NCBI RefSeq assembly: GCF_000739635.1
Contig: NZ_BATQ01000067.1
Coordinates: forward strand, 62,001 to 126,000
DNA: 64,000 nucleotides
Reading direction: 5' to 3'
DNA from: Verrucomicrobium sp. BvORR034
Lineage (GTDB): Bacteria; Verrucomicrobiota; Verrucomicrobiia; Verrucomicrobiales; Verrucomicrobiaceae
Positions 7,012-15,264 of this stretch are shown piece after piece. Position 1 is the first letter of the stretch. Each line of letters starts with the position of its first letter. The translations under genes and the position numbers were made by a program. The notes below the pieces were generated by a model, which made no database searches, was not told the origin of the DNA, and saw only the letters and a list, made by a program, of their open reading frames with translations.

Positions 7012-9764
7012 GAGAGGGCGATGTCTTGTGCAGGTAGAGTGGGACGGTGGGCAAGCGTTGGGTACAGCCGCGGAGCAGTGAGGGGGAGATCGGTGAAACG
7101 GATGCCGGTAGCGTTGGCAATGGCATTGGCCAGGGCCGGAGCCACGGGATTGACCGGGCTCTCGCTCATGGGCTTGGCCCCCATGGGGCCGATGCGGTCG
7201 TGCGTATGCGCAAAGTACACCTCAGTCTCGGGCAGATCCGCCATGGCCGGGATGCGGAAGTGGCGCAGCGTGGGGTTGGCGATGCGCCCCTCCGGAGTGA
7301 GCTGCATGTCCTCTCTGAGCACCCAGCCTATGCCTTGGGCCACGCCGCCTTCTACCTGCCCGCGGCATTGCATGGGATTGAGCACCTGCCCGGCGTCTGC
7401 GGCATGCACGCTCTGCAAGATGCGGACCTGACCGGTGATGCGATGCACAGCTACGCGAAAGCCATGGACATTAAAGGCCACCGATCTGGGCGCGGCATAG
7501 GCACGACGGACAGCGCTGAGGCGATGTCCCTCCTTCTCAGCCCGTGCAAGCAATTCACTCAAAGGAAGGGGATGGTTCGCACAATCAACAGCGGCCCCAG
7601 AGAGCTGGCAGGAGTCAATCGGTTGTCCTGTGTAGCGGCTGGCGAGCCGGAGGAGCTGTTCCTTCAGCACCTTGGCCGCAGCGAGCACCGCGCCGCCGCC
7701 CACCAGCGTGCCAGTGCTGGCAAAGGTGCCGGTGTCGTAGGGTGTCTTGTCCGTGTCCGCAGTGACCATTTTGACTGATTCGACCGGGCACCCCAAAACA
7801 GTTGCCGCAATCTGCCGTTGTACAGTGAGCGAGCCACTGCCGAACTCCGCAGACCCGATGGCGACCTGATAGGACCCATTAGCGAGGAGATCAATGCGAG
7901 CCTCAGAGCGATGCTCAGTGGGCGGGCCGCAGTCCAGCATGGCTAGTGCCAGACCCTGCCCGGTGCACCACTCTGGGCTCTGCGGCACGGGTTCCCCGCG
8001 GCCGCTGGCAAGCGCTGCTTCCACCAGATCGAGGCATTCGGCCAGACCGTAGCTGCCGATCTCCAAATCGCCGGGATGGGGCCAGATGCTCAAGAGCGTG
8101 TCCCCGGGCTGGATCATGTTTTTCCGCCGGAGAGCGGCTGGCACCATGCCGAGGGTGCTGGCCAGTTCATCCATGGCGCACTCCACGGCATAAGCGGTCT
8201 GTGTGAGGCCATATCCCCGGAAGGCGCCCGCGGGGACACAGTTCGTGTACACCGCATAGCCGTCCGCCTGTTTGTTGGGGCAGCGATACACGGCAAAGGC
8301 CTCGTTGAGCGAATGGCCCAGCACCTCGCCGCCGTGATTGCCGTAGGCGCCCGTGTTGGTCACTACCCGCATGCTCATGGCCGTGAGCGTGCCGTCGCGT
8401 CGTGCGCCAAGTTTCACCTTCACACGGAAGGGGTGCCGCGTGGTGGTGGCGGTGAACTCCTCCTCACGGGTGAACTCCCAACGGGCGGGCCGTCCTGTCT
8501 TGAGGGTCACCAAGACGCAGAGGTCTTCGGTCAACACCTCCTGCTTGCCGCCGAAGCCGCCGCCCACCCGCTCGGTGTACACATGCAGATTCTCGGGATA
8601 GAGGTTAAACAGGTACACCAGCTTTACCTTCGTCAGGAAGGGCGTCTGGCTGCTGGTGCGCACATGCAGCCGCCCGTCTGGCGAGAGGTGGCTGTGACTG
8701 TTGTGCGTCTCCAGAGTCACGTGCGGCTGCCGGTGCGTGGCATAGGTGTTCTCCACGATGACGTCTGCTTCCTCGAACCCTGCGGCCACGTTGCCATTCT
8801 CGCCGTGGATCTCCCGCAGCACATTGCGCTCCGGGTGGGAGATGCGTGAGGCGGCGTCTTTGCCATGGTGCAGGATCGGAGCGTCGGGGCGCATGGCCTC
8901 CTCGGGATCAAACACGGCAGGCAGTATCTCGTAGTCCACCTCAATCTTGTCGCAGGCGAGAGCGGCAGCCTGTTCAGAGTCGGCCGCCACCAACACGACA
9001 CGTTGCCCGACGAATCTCATCACCCGGTCCAGCATGAGGGTGTCATCCGGATCCACGTGATAGTCATCATGTGTGGCGCTGGTGAAAGGGCGATGCTGCG
9101 GCACATCCTCCCAGGTGAAGATGCTGTGCACTCCCGGCACCTCAAGGGCGGCCTCTTTCCGAATGGCCAGCACCTGGGCATGCGCATGGGGAGAGCGCAC
9201 CACCTTCAGATGCAACAGACCAGGAAGCGGGGGCTCATCGGCCGTGAAGCGGGCCTGACCCGTGACCAGAGCGGGGCCCAGCGGGCTGCCCAGGCTGCGG
9301 CCCACGCTGGCACCGGGCAAGTCTTCCTGCACGTGACGACGTCCTTCAATGGCATCCCGAATGGCCCGGTAGCCGGTGCACCGGCAGAGGTTCCCTTTCA
9401 GGACCCTCTCCATAGGCGTGCGCATGGCACCGCCTTTCGCGGCGGCAGTCATGATCGTGCCTGCGGTGCAAAATCCACACTGAAACCCCTGGGCCGCCAG
9501 GAACTGCGCCTGCATCGGATGCAGGGTGCCATTTTCTGGGGACAGCCCTTCGATGGTGGTGATATGACGATCCTTCGCCCGGAAGGCTGGGTAGAGACAA
9601 CTGTGCACCGGGTTGTCATCCACCCAGACCGTGCAGGCACCGCAGTCACCGGCATCACACCCTTTTTTCACTCCATACCAGCCGTGCTCTCTAAGCAAGG
9701 TTCTCAGGCACTGTCCCGGTCGTGGGGCCACCTCGGCGGGATTGCCATTGATGGTCAATTGCAT
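7008..9764 (-). CDS. Xanthine dehydrogenase-type fused [2Fe-2S] and molybdopterin-binding subunit
   Basis: A protein of about 918 aa. The start was set at the ATG 9762-9764, just before MQLTINGNPAEV; about 35 extra upstream codons are open but unlike the family. Residues 1-80 form a plant-type ferredoxin domain with Cys36, Cys41, Cys44 and Cys56. Residues 85-150 form the second cluster domain with Cys96, Cys99, Cys127 and Cys129. The rest is the molybdopterin domain with GGGFGGK, TREEEF, AFRGYG and SESP. The Glu and Arg of TREEEF and AFRGYG correspond to xanthine oxidase Glu802 and Arg880, supporting hydroxylation of hypoxanthine/xanthine. There is no FAD domain; that subunit is encoded separately at 2629-3459. 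The fusion resembles Mop-type aldehyde oxidoreductase in layout. Confidence 0.88.
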   Translation of the reverse strand: MQLTINGNPAEVAPRPGQCLRTLLREHGWYGVKKGCDAGDCGACTVWVDDNPVHSCLYPAFRAKDRHITTIEGLSPENGTLHPMQAQFLAAQGFQCGFCTAGTIMTAAAKGGAMRTPMERVLKGNLCRCTGYRAIRDAIEGRRHVQEDLPGASVGRSLGSPLGPALVTGQARFTADEPPLPGLLHLKVVRSPHAHAQVLAIRKEAALEVPGVHSIFTWEDVPQHRPFTSATHDDYHVDPDDTLMLDRVMRFVGQRVVLVAADSEQAAALACDKIEVDYEILPAVFDPEEAMRPDAPILHHGKDAASRISHPERNVLREIHGENGNVAAGFEEADVIVENTYATHRQPHVTLETHNSHSHLSPDGRLHVRTSSQTPFLTKVKLVYLFNLYPENLHVYTERVGGGFGGKQEVLTEDLCVLVTLKTGRPARWEFTREEEFTATTTRHPFRVKVKLGARRDGTLTAMSMRVVTNTGAYGNHGGEVLGHSLNEAFAVYRCPNKQADGYAVYTNCVPAGAFRGYGLTQTAYAVECAMDELASTLGMVPAALRRKNMIQPGDTLLSIWPHPGDLEIGSYGLAECLDLVEAALASGRGEPVPQSPEWCTGQGLALAMLDCGPPTEHRSEARIDLLANGSYQVAIGSAEFGSGSLTVQRQIAATVLGCPVESVKMVTADTDKTPYDTGTFASTGTLVGGGAVLAAAKVLKEQLLRLASRYTGQPIDSCQLSGAAVDCANHPLPLSELLARAEKEGHRLSAVRRAYAAPRSVAFNVHGFRVAVHRITGQVRILQSVHAADAGQVLNPMQCRGQVEGGVAQGIGWVLREDMQLTPEGRIANPTLRHFRIPAMADLPETEVYFAHTHDRIGPMGAKPMSESPVNPVAPALANAIANATGIRFTDLPLTAPRLYPTLAHRPTLPAQDIALS

Positions 9765-9892
9765 GGGCCGGTTGCGGGAAAGAGCTGCTGAGGAAAGGGG
9801 ACGACTGTAAGAGAGTCCTGGCACCATAGAACAGCACACTTTGGGGGATGTCGCGCAGATTTTGCGCAACTCAGGGGCGCGCTGGACAATCG

Positions 9893-10804
9893 TTAGAACT
9901 CGAACTCCAGCACTGCCTGCGGCACGACATCGTGCTGCCCCTTCAGGCCATATTCATTGACCCAGATGTCCACCTCGGTGCCGATCCACAGTTTGGACTT
10001 CTTGCCAAACAGCTTGGCCCCAAGGTCCATCATGAGCTGGGGGCTGGTGTGAAAGGACTCTGCCAGTTCACCTTCCGCACCGTTGTAGTCGGCAAAGCCT
10101 CTGAACATGAAATCGCAGCCTGCCAGGCGGAAGGGGATGCCCCACACGTAGGTGATCTGCCAGGTGCTGCCGCTGATGTCGAAGTCATCCCGCCAGAAGA
10201 AGTTGATGCTGGAGTAGGCGAACCCCGGAAGGTCGAGCTCCAGCGCCATGCCGTGGAGCTGACGGAGCTGGGTTTTATCCAGCTGTGCGCCGAAGCTCCG
10301 GTTGATGTTGGCGAGGGAGTCGGAGGTGCCAAACTCCAACATGCCCGAGTAGAAGTAGATGTCCTTCACCGGACCAAAACGGTAGGATTTGCCGGTGAGC
10401 TTGCCCAGGCTGAGCCTGGGGTTTACTTCGCCGTAGAGGTCAAAACCTGTTTCCGGGTGGCCTCGTCCTTCCGTGGTGAGGTTGGTGAAGTCTGTGAAGA
10501 AGAAAAGATCCCCCCAGGCGTTGTCCTGGTAGTGTTCCAGAGTGATCAGGTCCCGCTCATGACTGGAGGCGAAAGGCTTGTCCCAGTTGAAGCCATACAG
10601 GTACCAAAGACTTGTGGTGGAAATGTTGATGAACTTGTCCGAGCCGGGGGGCTGAACGGGGAGCGTGCCTACGGCCTTTTCTGAGGAGAGTACTGGCTCA
10701 CCGGCCAGGATGCTGGCGGGGGTGACGAGGGCCAATCCCATAAGGCTGGCAATGGCGAGCGAGGTAATCTTGGGGACAGGGGAGCAGGGGCGCGACTTCA
10801 ACAC
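9893..10804 (-). CDS. Tsx-like outer-membrane nucleoside channel protein
   Basis: The mature part resembles the Tsx/OmpK channel family: short beta-strand-like segments rich in Trp, Tyr and Phe, an N-terminal SLWYLYGFNWDKP strand, a D-L-F-F-F-T-D-F-T segment, and a C-terminal phenylalanine (VLEFEF) typical of porins. The open frame begins at 10954, but that ATG lies inside a perfect hairpin. A start at the GTG 10802-10804 gives a normal signal peptide: basic KSRPCSPVPK, a hydrophobic stretch to PASILA, then cleavage before GEP. Tsx proteins let nucleosides cross the outer membrane, which fits the purine genes next to it. The start choice is uncertain. Confidence 0.7.
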   Translation of the reverse strand: MLKSRPCSPVPKITSLAIASLMGLALVTPASILAGEPVLSSEKAVGTLPVQPPGSDKFINISTTSLWYLYGFNWDKPFASSHERDLITLEHYQDNAWGDLFFFTDFTNLTTEGRGHPETGFDLYGEVNPRLSLGKLTGKSYRFGPVKDIYFYSGMLEFGTSDSLANINRSFGAQLDKTQLRQLHGMALELDLPGFAYSSINFFWRDDFDISGSTWQITYVWGIPFRLAGCDFMFRGFADYNGAEGELAESFHTSPQLMMDLGAKLFGKKSKLWIGTEVDIWVNEYGLKGQHDVVPQAVLEFEF

Positions 10805-10951
10805 TGGGAGGGAGATGACGTGAGGTGGATTGGAAAATTTAAGAAAGCGAATAATGCCAGAAAGTGATCCGATCAATCGAGGAAAAGTAGTGGAGAAAAT
10901 AGAATGCCGCAGCAGCGAACATGCCTGTCCGCAGGACGGAAGTTTCTCTCG

Positions 10952-10971
10952 CATACGCCTTTTGGCGTATG
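10952..10971. promoter_or_regulatory. Perfect hairpin upstream of the Tsx-like gene
   Basis: The sequence CATACGCC-TTTT-GGCGTATG forms an 8-bp perfect stem with a 4-base loop. It lies between the LysR gene and the Tsx-like gene, about 150 bp before the chosen start. It could be a terminator-like or regulatory structure, or one member of the short-hairpin family seen elsewhere in the window. A T-tract is absent. Confidence 0.5.
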
Positions 10972-11014
10972 TCGATGTGATGACTATGGTAGGTCGATGC
11001 CTAGTCGTCCCAGA

Positions 11015-11893
11015 TCAGGGATCGACGGGATGTGCCTTCACCAGATTGACTAGAGCCTTGGCCGCGTGCGACAGGTAGAAATCCCGACACCAAGCGATGG
11101 CGATATTCCACTGAATGTCGGGTTCCTCCAGGCGGATGACGGCCACGGCGTTGGTCCCTCGTACCACGGACATGGGAAGCAGGGAGATGCCGACACCGCT
11201 GTCGATCAACCCCGCAATCAGGGAGAAGTGACTGCTGCTGGCAGCGATTTCTGGAGTGAATCCCGCCGCTGCGCAGGCGTTGCGCACCGTGTCGTTGAGG
11301 GCGAAATCCTCTGGAAAAATAATAAACGGCTCGTCTTTGAGCTCCTTCAGTGTCACGCTTTCCCGCTTGGCCCAATGGGAATGGAGCGGTGCTGCAAGCG
11401 CGAGACGATCGTGGAAAAAGGGGACGGAGTCGTACAATGCGGAGTCCAGGGGCAGGATCAGGGTGCCCAGTTGCATGTCTGCGCCTAGCAGGGCGCGCTC
11501 GGTGGCCTTGGATCCCTTCTCGAACAGAACGAGCTCAATGTCCGGATAGGTCTTCTTGTAACGTTTGATCAGCGGAACAAAGAGCGTGCCGCTCAGGGGA
11601 GGGATGCCGAGCGTCAGAACCCCTCGCTTCAACCCTGCGAGGTCCGCCAGCTCTGTTTCGAGTGCGGCGTGATCCCGCAGGAGGTTCTGCGCGTGTCGAA
11701 ACAGGATCTTGCCGGCGTCGGTCAGCACGATGGATCGATGCTGACGGGTGATCAGGACCTGGCCTATGTCATCCTCAAGCTGCTTAATCACCCGGCTGAT
11801 GGAAGGCTGGGTCAGCGCCACCTTGGAACTCGCCGCCGTGAAGCCGCCACGGCGCACCACTTCGACAAACACGCCAAGGGAACGGAGATCCAT
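11015..11893 (-). CDS. LysR-family transcriptional regulator
   Basis: A protein of 292 aa, a standard LTTR length. Residues about 1-60 form the winged helix-turn-helix (MDLRSLGVFVEVVRRGGFTA, then LTQPSISRVIKQLED). Residues about 90-290 form the two-lobed effector-binding domain, with LTLGIPPLSGTLFVPLI and a late GVGISLLP turn. It lies upstream of the Tsx-like gene on the same strand and is divergent from the response-regulator-like gene at 12068. LysR proteins usually act on adjacent or divergent promoters, so the purine uptake/oxidation genes downstream are the likely targets, with a purine intermediate as effector. Both points are inference. Confidence 0.88.
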   Translation of the reverse strand: MDLRSLGVFVEVVRRGGFTAASSKVALTQPSISRVIKQLEDDIGQVLITRQHRSIVLTDAGKILFRHAQNLLRDHAALETELADLAGLKRGVLTLGIPPLSGTLFVPLIKRYKKTYPDIELVLFEKGSKATERALLGADMQLGTLILPLDSALYDSVPFFHDRLALAAPLHSHWAKRESVTLKELKDEPFIIFPEDFALNDTVRNACAAAGFTPEIAASSSHFSLIAGLIDSGVGISLLPMSVVRGTNAVAVIRLEEPDIQWNIAIAWCRDFYLSHAAKALVNLVKAHPVDP

Positions 11894-12067
11894 GCCATAC
11901 GGTTAGTGCATGGAACACATACGTACAATGCATTTCACAAATTGATTGCTTGCGAACACAATCGCCAGCGTGAGCGCAACTCCCTACTCACCAATTTCTT
12001 ATGACGGCGATTTAGTTGCCGTTTCCAAGATTTCCATCGGGATGCAACAACCTGACGAGGCGACAAA

Positions 12068-12745
12068 ATGAAAATCTCTAGCGCAAAGGTCTGCGTGGTC
12101 GATCCGGACGTTTCTGGAAGGTTCCGGATACTGGAATGGCTGGATGAAGCTGGGTATCAAGCGGAAACGTACTCTAGCGGCAGGGGATTCCTGTCTGGAT
12201 GCCACGCTGCCAGCCCTGTGTGTGTGATCCTTGAAGTGGATCTTCCGGACATGACCGGGATCGAACTGCAGCGACACCTCAAGGAGCGAGGGCGCAGCGA
12301 TCAAATGGTGTTTGTGACGGCGAGGCAGGGCGTCGAGGCCTGTGTTGCCGCCATGAAAATGGGGGCAGTGGATTATTTTTCCAAGCCTGTGCAGCGTGAA
12401 CCCCTGATGGATGCGGTCAGTCTGGCGCTCAAGCGCTCGGCAAACCTGGCGACCAAACGAGCCATACAAAAGGAGGCGCACACCCGGGTTTCATCGCTGA
12501 CTCAGCGTCAGATGGAGGTGTTGGAACTGCTCATTCGCGGGATGTCCAACCGTTCCGTCGCCCAGGCCCTGGGGGCGACAGAGGCGACTATCAAGATTCA
12601 CCGCCGCCGGATCATGGAAAAGATGACCGCAGACTCGCTCCCGGAACTGGTGGCGATGGCGCGCGAGGCGGGGATCAAAGTCCCGTGGCAGATGACCTTC
12701 CGCTCGGAACTGGTGACGGGCATGTCTCTGCGCTCCGCCGACTAA
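12068..12745 (+). CDS. NarL/FixJ-like response regulator with Glu in place of the phosphoacceptor Asp
   Basis: A protein of 225 aa. Residues about 5-120 form a receiver domain; residues about 140-205 form a LuxR-type helix-turn-helix (LTQRQMEVLELLIRGMSNRS, then a recognition helix around ATIKIHRRRIMEKM). The conserved Thr84 (FVTARQ) and Lys106 (YFSKPV) are present. The phosphorylation-site position is glutamate: ILEVDLPDMTG has Glu56 where FixJ proteins have Asp, with codon GAA clear in the DNA. The usual acidic pair near residue 12 is Asp12-Pro13. It is therefore probably not controlled by normal phosphorylation and may be constitutively active. No partner kinase is adjacent. Confidence 0.85.
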   Translation: MKISSAKVCVVDPDVSGRFRILEWLDEAGYQAETYSSGRGFLSGCHAASPVCVILEVDLPDMTGIELQRHLKERGRSDQMVFVTARQGVEACVAAMKMGAVDYFSKPVQREPLMDAVSLALKRSANLATKRAIQKEAHTRVSSLTQRQMEVLELLIRGMSNRSVAQALGATEATIKIHRRRIMEKMTADSLPELVAMAREAGIKVPWQMTFRSELVTGMSLRSAD

Positions 12746-12795
12746 AGTTTTGGGAGTTGCTTTTGCTGCACGGCTTCGACCCTGCGGCAAAAAGA

Positions 12796-12830
12796 AAGGG
12801 TCAAAGTGGCGAATGCCTACTTTGACCCTT
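12796..12830. terminator. Bidirectional terminator hairpin
   Basis: A 12-bp perfect stem (AAGGGTCAAAGT paired with ACTTTGACCCTT) around an 11-base loop lies between the convergent regulator gene (ends 12745) and fumC (ends 12861). Short A and T tracts flank it, so it can serve both strands. Confidence 0.85.
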
Positions 12831-12860
12831 CAAGTTTAGGGGCAGATCGTGACGGGCAGA

Positions 12861-14285
12861 CTAGCCGCCACCGGCCCCGACCATGCCTGCATCTGGTGCC
12901 GTCATGCGGGCGGGATCCAGGGCTTCGGTCAGCTCTGCTTCGGTGATGCCCAATTCCTCCAGGCGCTCCAGGCACAACTGACGGACCGGAGTGCCAGTCT
13001 TGGCAGAAAGCTTGGCGATCACGGAGGCCTTGTCGTAGCCGATCTTCGAGTTCAGGCCGGTCACCATGGCGAGACTGTATTCAATGAGCTCGGCGCACCG
13101 CTCGCGTTTGGCTTCGATGCCATCCACACAACGCTCGCGGAAGATGCCGGCGGCGTTCGTGAGCAGTTCGATGCTTTCGAGTAGAGCGGCTGCCAGAGCG
13201 GGCATCATCACGTTGAGCTCGAAGTTGCCGTTGGCCGCGCACCAGGTGACCGTGGCGTCATTGCCCACCACGCGGGCGCAGACCTGCATGAGGCTCTCTG
13301 ACATCACCGGGTTCACCTTGCCGGGCATGATGCTGCTGCCGGGCTGAGTAGCGGGGAGGGAGATTTCACCAATGCCGCACTGGGGGCCGCTGCTGAGCCA
13401 ACGCACGTCATTGGCGATCTTGAAGAGACTGGTGGCGATGGTCTTGAGCTGGCCGCTGGCTTCAACGAGGGCGTCCTTGGCGGACTGGGCTTCGAAGTGG
13501 TCTTTGGCCTCGCGGAAGGCGATTCCGGTCTTCTCTGCGAGGAGCGCGATCGCTTTGGCCGGGAAATCAGGGTGACAGTTCAGGCCCGTGCCCACTGCGG
13601 TGCCGCCGAGAGGCAACTCGAGAATGGCGTTGATGGCCTTGTGGGAGCGATCCACGGCGAGTTCCACCTGACGGGCGAACCCTTTGAATTCCTGCCCGAG
13701 ACGAACCGGGGTCGCATCCATAAGGTGGGTGCGACCGATTTTGAGGACATCCCAGAACTCCTTGCTCTTGGCTTCGAGGGAAGCCTGTAGCTTCTGAAGG
13801 GAGGGGACAAGCTTGTTGAGCAACTCCTGGGCGACGGCGACGTGGATGGCAGTGGGGAAGGTGTCGTTGGACGACTGCCCCATGTTCACGTGGTCATTCG
13901 GATGAACGGGGTCCTTGGCACCAATTGGCTTGCCAGCGATCTGGCAGATCCGGTTGGAGATGACCTCATTGGCGTTCATGTTAGTGCTCGTGCCGGAGCC
14001 AGTCTGATACGTGTCCAGCACAAAATGGGCGTCCAGATCTCCGGCTGCGACTTCCAGGGCGGCCTGTTCGATCAAAGCAGCCTTGTCAGCGGCAAGGATG
14101 CCGAGGTCGGCATGCACCTTGGCGGCGGCCCACTTAATGAGGCCATAGGCGTGCACCACCGGGTAGGGGACCGGCCGGCCGCTCACGGGGAAATTGAGCA
14201 CGGCACGCTGGGTGGAGGCACCGTAGAGGGCTTCAGCGGGCACGGGCATCTCGCCCATGCTGTCTTTTTCAATGCGGGTACTCAT
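12861..14285 (-). CDS. fumC: Class II fumarate hydratase
   Basis: A protein of 474 aa, the usual class II fumarase length. It carries the superfamily signature GSSIMPGKVNP with the flexible catalytic loop, the N-terminal TGSGTSTNMNANEVI and SSNDTFPTA regions, and GRTHLMDATPV with the conserved histidine. It catalyses fumarate to malate in the TCA cycle and is iron-independent. A Gly-rich tail (GMVGAGGG) ends the protein. The ATG at 14283-14285 gives MSTRIEKDSMGEMPVPAEAL, a standard start. Aspartase is a relative but lacks the fumarase pattern seen here. It ends against a strong bidirectional terminator. Confidence 0.95.
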   Translation of the reverse strand: MSTRIEKDSMGEMPVPAEALYGASTQRAVLNFPVSGRPVPYPVVHAYGLIKWAAAKVHADLGILAADKAALIEQAALEVAAGDLDAHFVLDTYQTGSGTSTNMNANEVISNRICQIAGKPIGAKDPVHPNDHVNMGQSSNDTFPTAIHVAVAQELLNKLVPSLQKLQASLEAKSKEFWDVLKIGRTHLMDATPVRLGQEFKGFARQVELAVDRSHKAINAILELPLGGTAVGTGLNCHPDFPAKAIALLAEKTGIAFREAKDHFEAQSAKDALVEASGQLKTIATSLFKIANDVRWLSSGPQCGIGEISLPATQPGSSIMPGKVNPVMSESLMQVCARVVGNDATVTWCAANGNFELNVMMPALAAALLESIELLTNAAGIFRERCVDGIEAKRERCAELIEYSLAMVTGLNSKIGYDKASVIAKLSAKTGTPVRQLCLERLEELGITEAELTEALDPARMTAPDAGMVGAGGG

Positions 14286-14291
14286 GACCGA

Positions 14292-14387
14292 TTACATTGA
14301 ACCTTTCTTCAGATATGTGAATGCAAAGGCCCCCGCGACCAGAAAACATACTGCGATGATCATTCCGATAGTCATGCTGAATGGCAT
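14292..14387 (-). CDS. Possible small single-pass membrane protein upstream of fumC
   Basis: A frame ending 6 bp before the fumC start codes for one strongly hydrophobic helix followed by a basic tail. From the ATG at 14385-14387 it reads MPFSMTIGMIIAVCFLVAGA, then FAFTYLKKGSM, about 31 aa. The close spacing suggests a translationally coupled leader or small membrane protein. Other starts in the frame are open up to 14588, but that part is low-complexity and unlikely. No family is recognised and the feature may be chance. Confidence 0.3.
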   Translation of the reverse strand: MPFSMTIGMIIAVCFLVAGAFAFTYLKKGSM

Positions 14388-14639
14388 AGCCGGGATTGGC
14401 AGGCTTGCCAGATCTTTTTGTCTTTCCGACGAATCGTTTTCAGAATCGCCAGAGTCAGCGTGACGCTCGCCAGAAACCCTCGTCGGGATCCAGAGGGATC
14501 CGGGGGAATTAAAAGGGATTGCAAGGCCGTTCTTTGGAGGGAAAATGTCCGGATTCCGCTCAGCAGGCCGAAAAGAAAGCGCAAACAATCTTCATTTTAG
14601 GTTGCGCGCCGACAGGTTTTATATATCTTGGCAAGCTCT
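14388..14639. other. Intergenic region between fumC side and rpsN
   Basis: About 250 bp without a convincing gene. It must hold the outward promoters for the fumC unit (minus) and rpsN (plus). The last part, close to rpsN, is AT-rich (TTTTATATATC around 14617-14629), which is plausible for a rpsN promoter. No defined operator was recognised. Confidence 0.4.
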
Positions 14640-14909
14640 ATGGCTAAAACGAGCTGGATCGAACGCAACAAGCGCAAACAAAAGACGGTTGAGAAGTACG
14701 CGAAACTTCGCGAAGAACTCAAGGCTAAGGGTGACTACGTGGGTCTCTCCATGCTTCCCCGCGACGCCAGCCCGACTCGCCTCGTGAACCGCTGCCGTGT
14801 GTCCGGTCGTCGTCGTGCGTTCATTCGCCGCTTTGAGATGTCCCGTCTGACCTTCCGCGAAATGGCTTCCGCAGGGCTCATTCCCGGTGTGACCAAATCC
14901 AGCTGGTAA
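14640..14909 (+). CDS. rpsN: 30S ribosomal protein S14, zinc-independent type
   Basis: A protein of 89 aa with the S14 sequence: [20 protein letters not shown] at the start, a conserved middle [20 protein letters not shown], and the C-terminal end PGVTKSSW. Only one cysteine is present in the region where zinc-ribbon S14 proteins have C-x2-C-x12-C-x2-C, so this is the C-minus form. S14 helps assemble the head of the 30S subunit. The gene is alone rather than in the spc ribosomal operon, and a textbook intrinsic terminator follows 33 bp after the stop. The start at 14640 was preferred over an upstream in-frame ATG at 14628. Confidence 0.96.
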   Translation: MAKTSWIERNKRKQKTVEKYAKLREELKAKGDYVGLSMLPRDASPTRLVNRCRVSGRRRAFIRRFEMSRLTFREMASAGLIPGVTKSSW

Positions 14910-14942
14910 TTTCAGTTCAGGTTACATCAAATTGACTTTGCG

Positions 14943-14972
14943 AAGGTGCTGCGACGCAGCACCTTTGTTTTT
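14943..14972 (+). terminator. Intrinsic terminator of rpsN
   Basis: A 10-bp perfect stem (AAGGTGCTGC / GCAGCACCTT) with a 3-base loop, followed by TGTTTTT. It lies 33 bp after the rpsN stop and just before the next small gene. Confidence 0.92.
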
Positions 14973-14976
14973 GTAG

Positions 14977-15228
14977 ATGCCGACCTACCACTACATCGCC
15001 ACCAAACCTGAAGACGGCTGCCCCCGCTGCAGCAAGGGGTTTGATTTGCGACGTCCCATCAGCCGGCCTGCTCTTACGGAGTGCCCACTGTGCAAAACGC
15101 CGGTGAGGAAAGTAATCACCTCCGTGAACACCCCCCGGGTATCGAAACCGATGTCCGTTTCCGACGCCAAAAGTGCAGGATTTACCATCCTCGAGAAGCG
15201 TTGTGATGGATCTTACGAAAAACTTTGA
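14977..15228 (+). CDS. FmdB-like zinc-ribbon protein
   Basis: A protein of 83 aa. The N-terminal half has two CxxC-type pairs (CPRCSKGF and CPLCKTPV) separated by about 20 residues, with the opening MPTYHYIA and the V-x-K-V-I sequence after the second pair seen in the FmdB/putative regulatory zinc-ribbon family. The function of this family is poorly known; regulation or folding of other proteins has been suggested. It starts only 4 bp after the rpsN terminator and 36 bp before the next gene. It may be expressed by readthrough or from a promoter inside the rpsN gene. Confidence 0.75.
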   Translation: MPTYHYIATKPEDGCPRCSKGFDLRRPISRPALTECPLCKTPVRKVITSVNTPRVSKPMSVSDAKSAGFTILEKRCDGSYEKL

Positions 15229-15264
15229 CACTGTTGAGGCGCGGAAAACGCTTCGCGCCGACTC

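Noticed and set aside
14292-14588. The full 98-codon frame upstream of fumC as a gene
   Set aside because: Only the last third, with one hydrophobic helix, looks protein-like; the upstream part was left out and the short form kept at low confidence.
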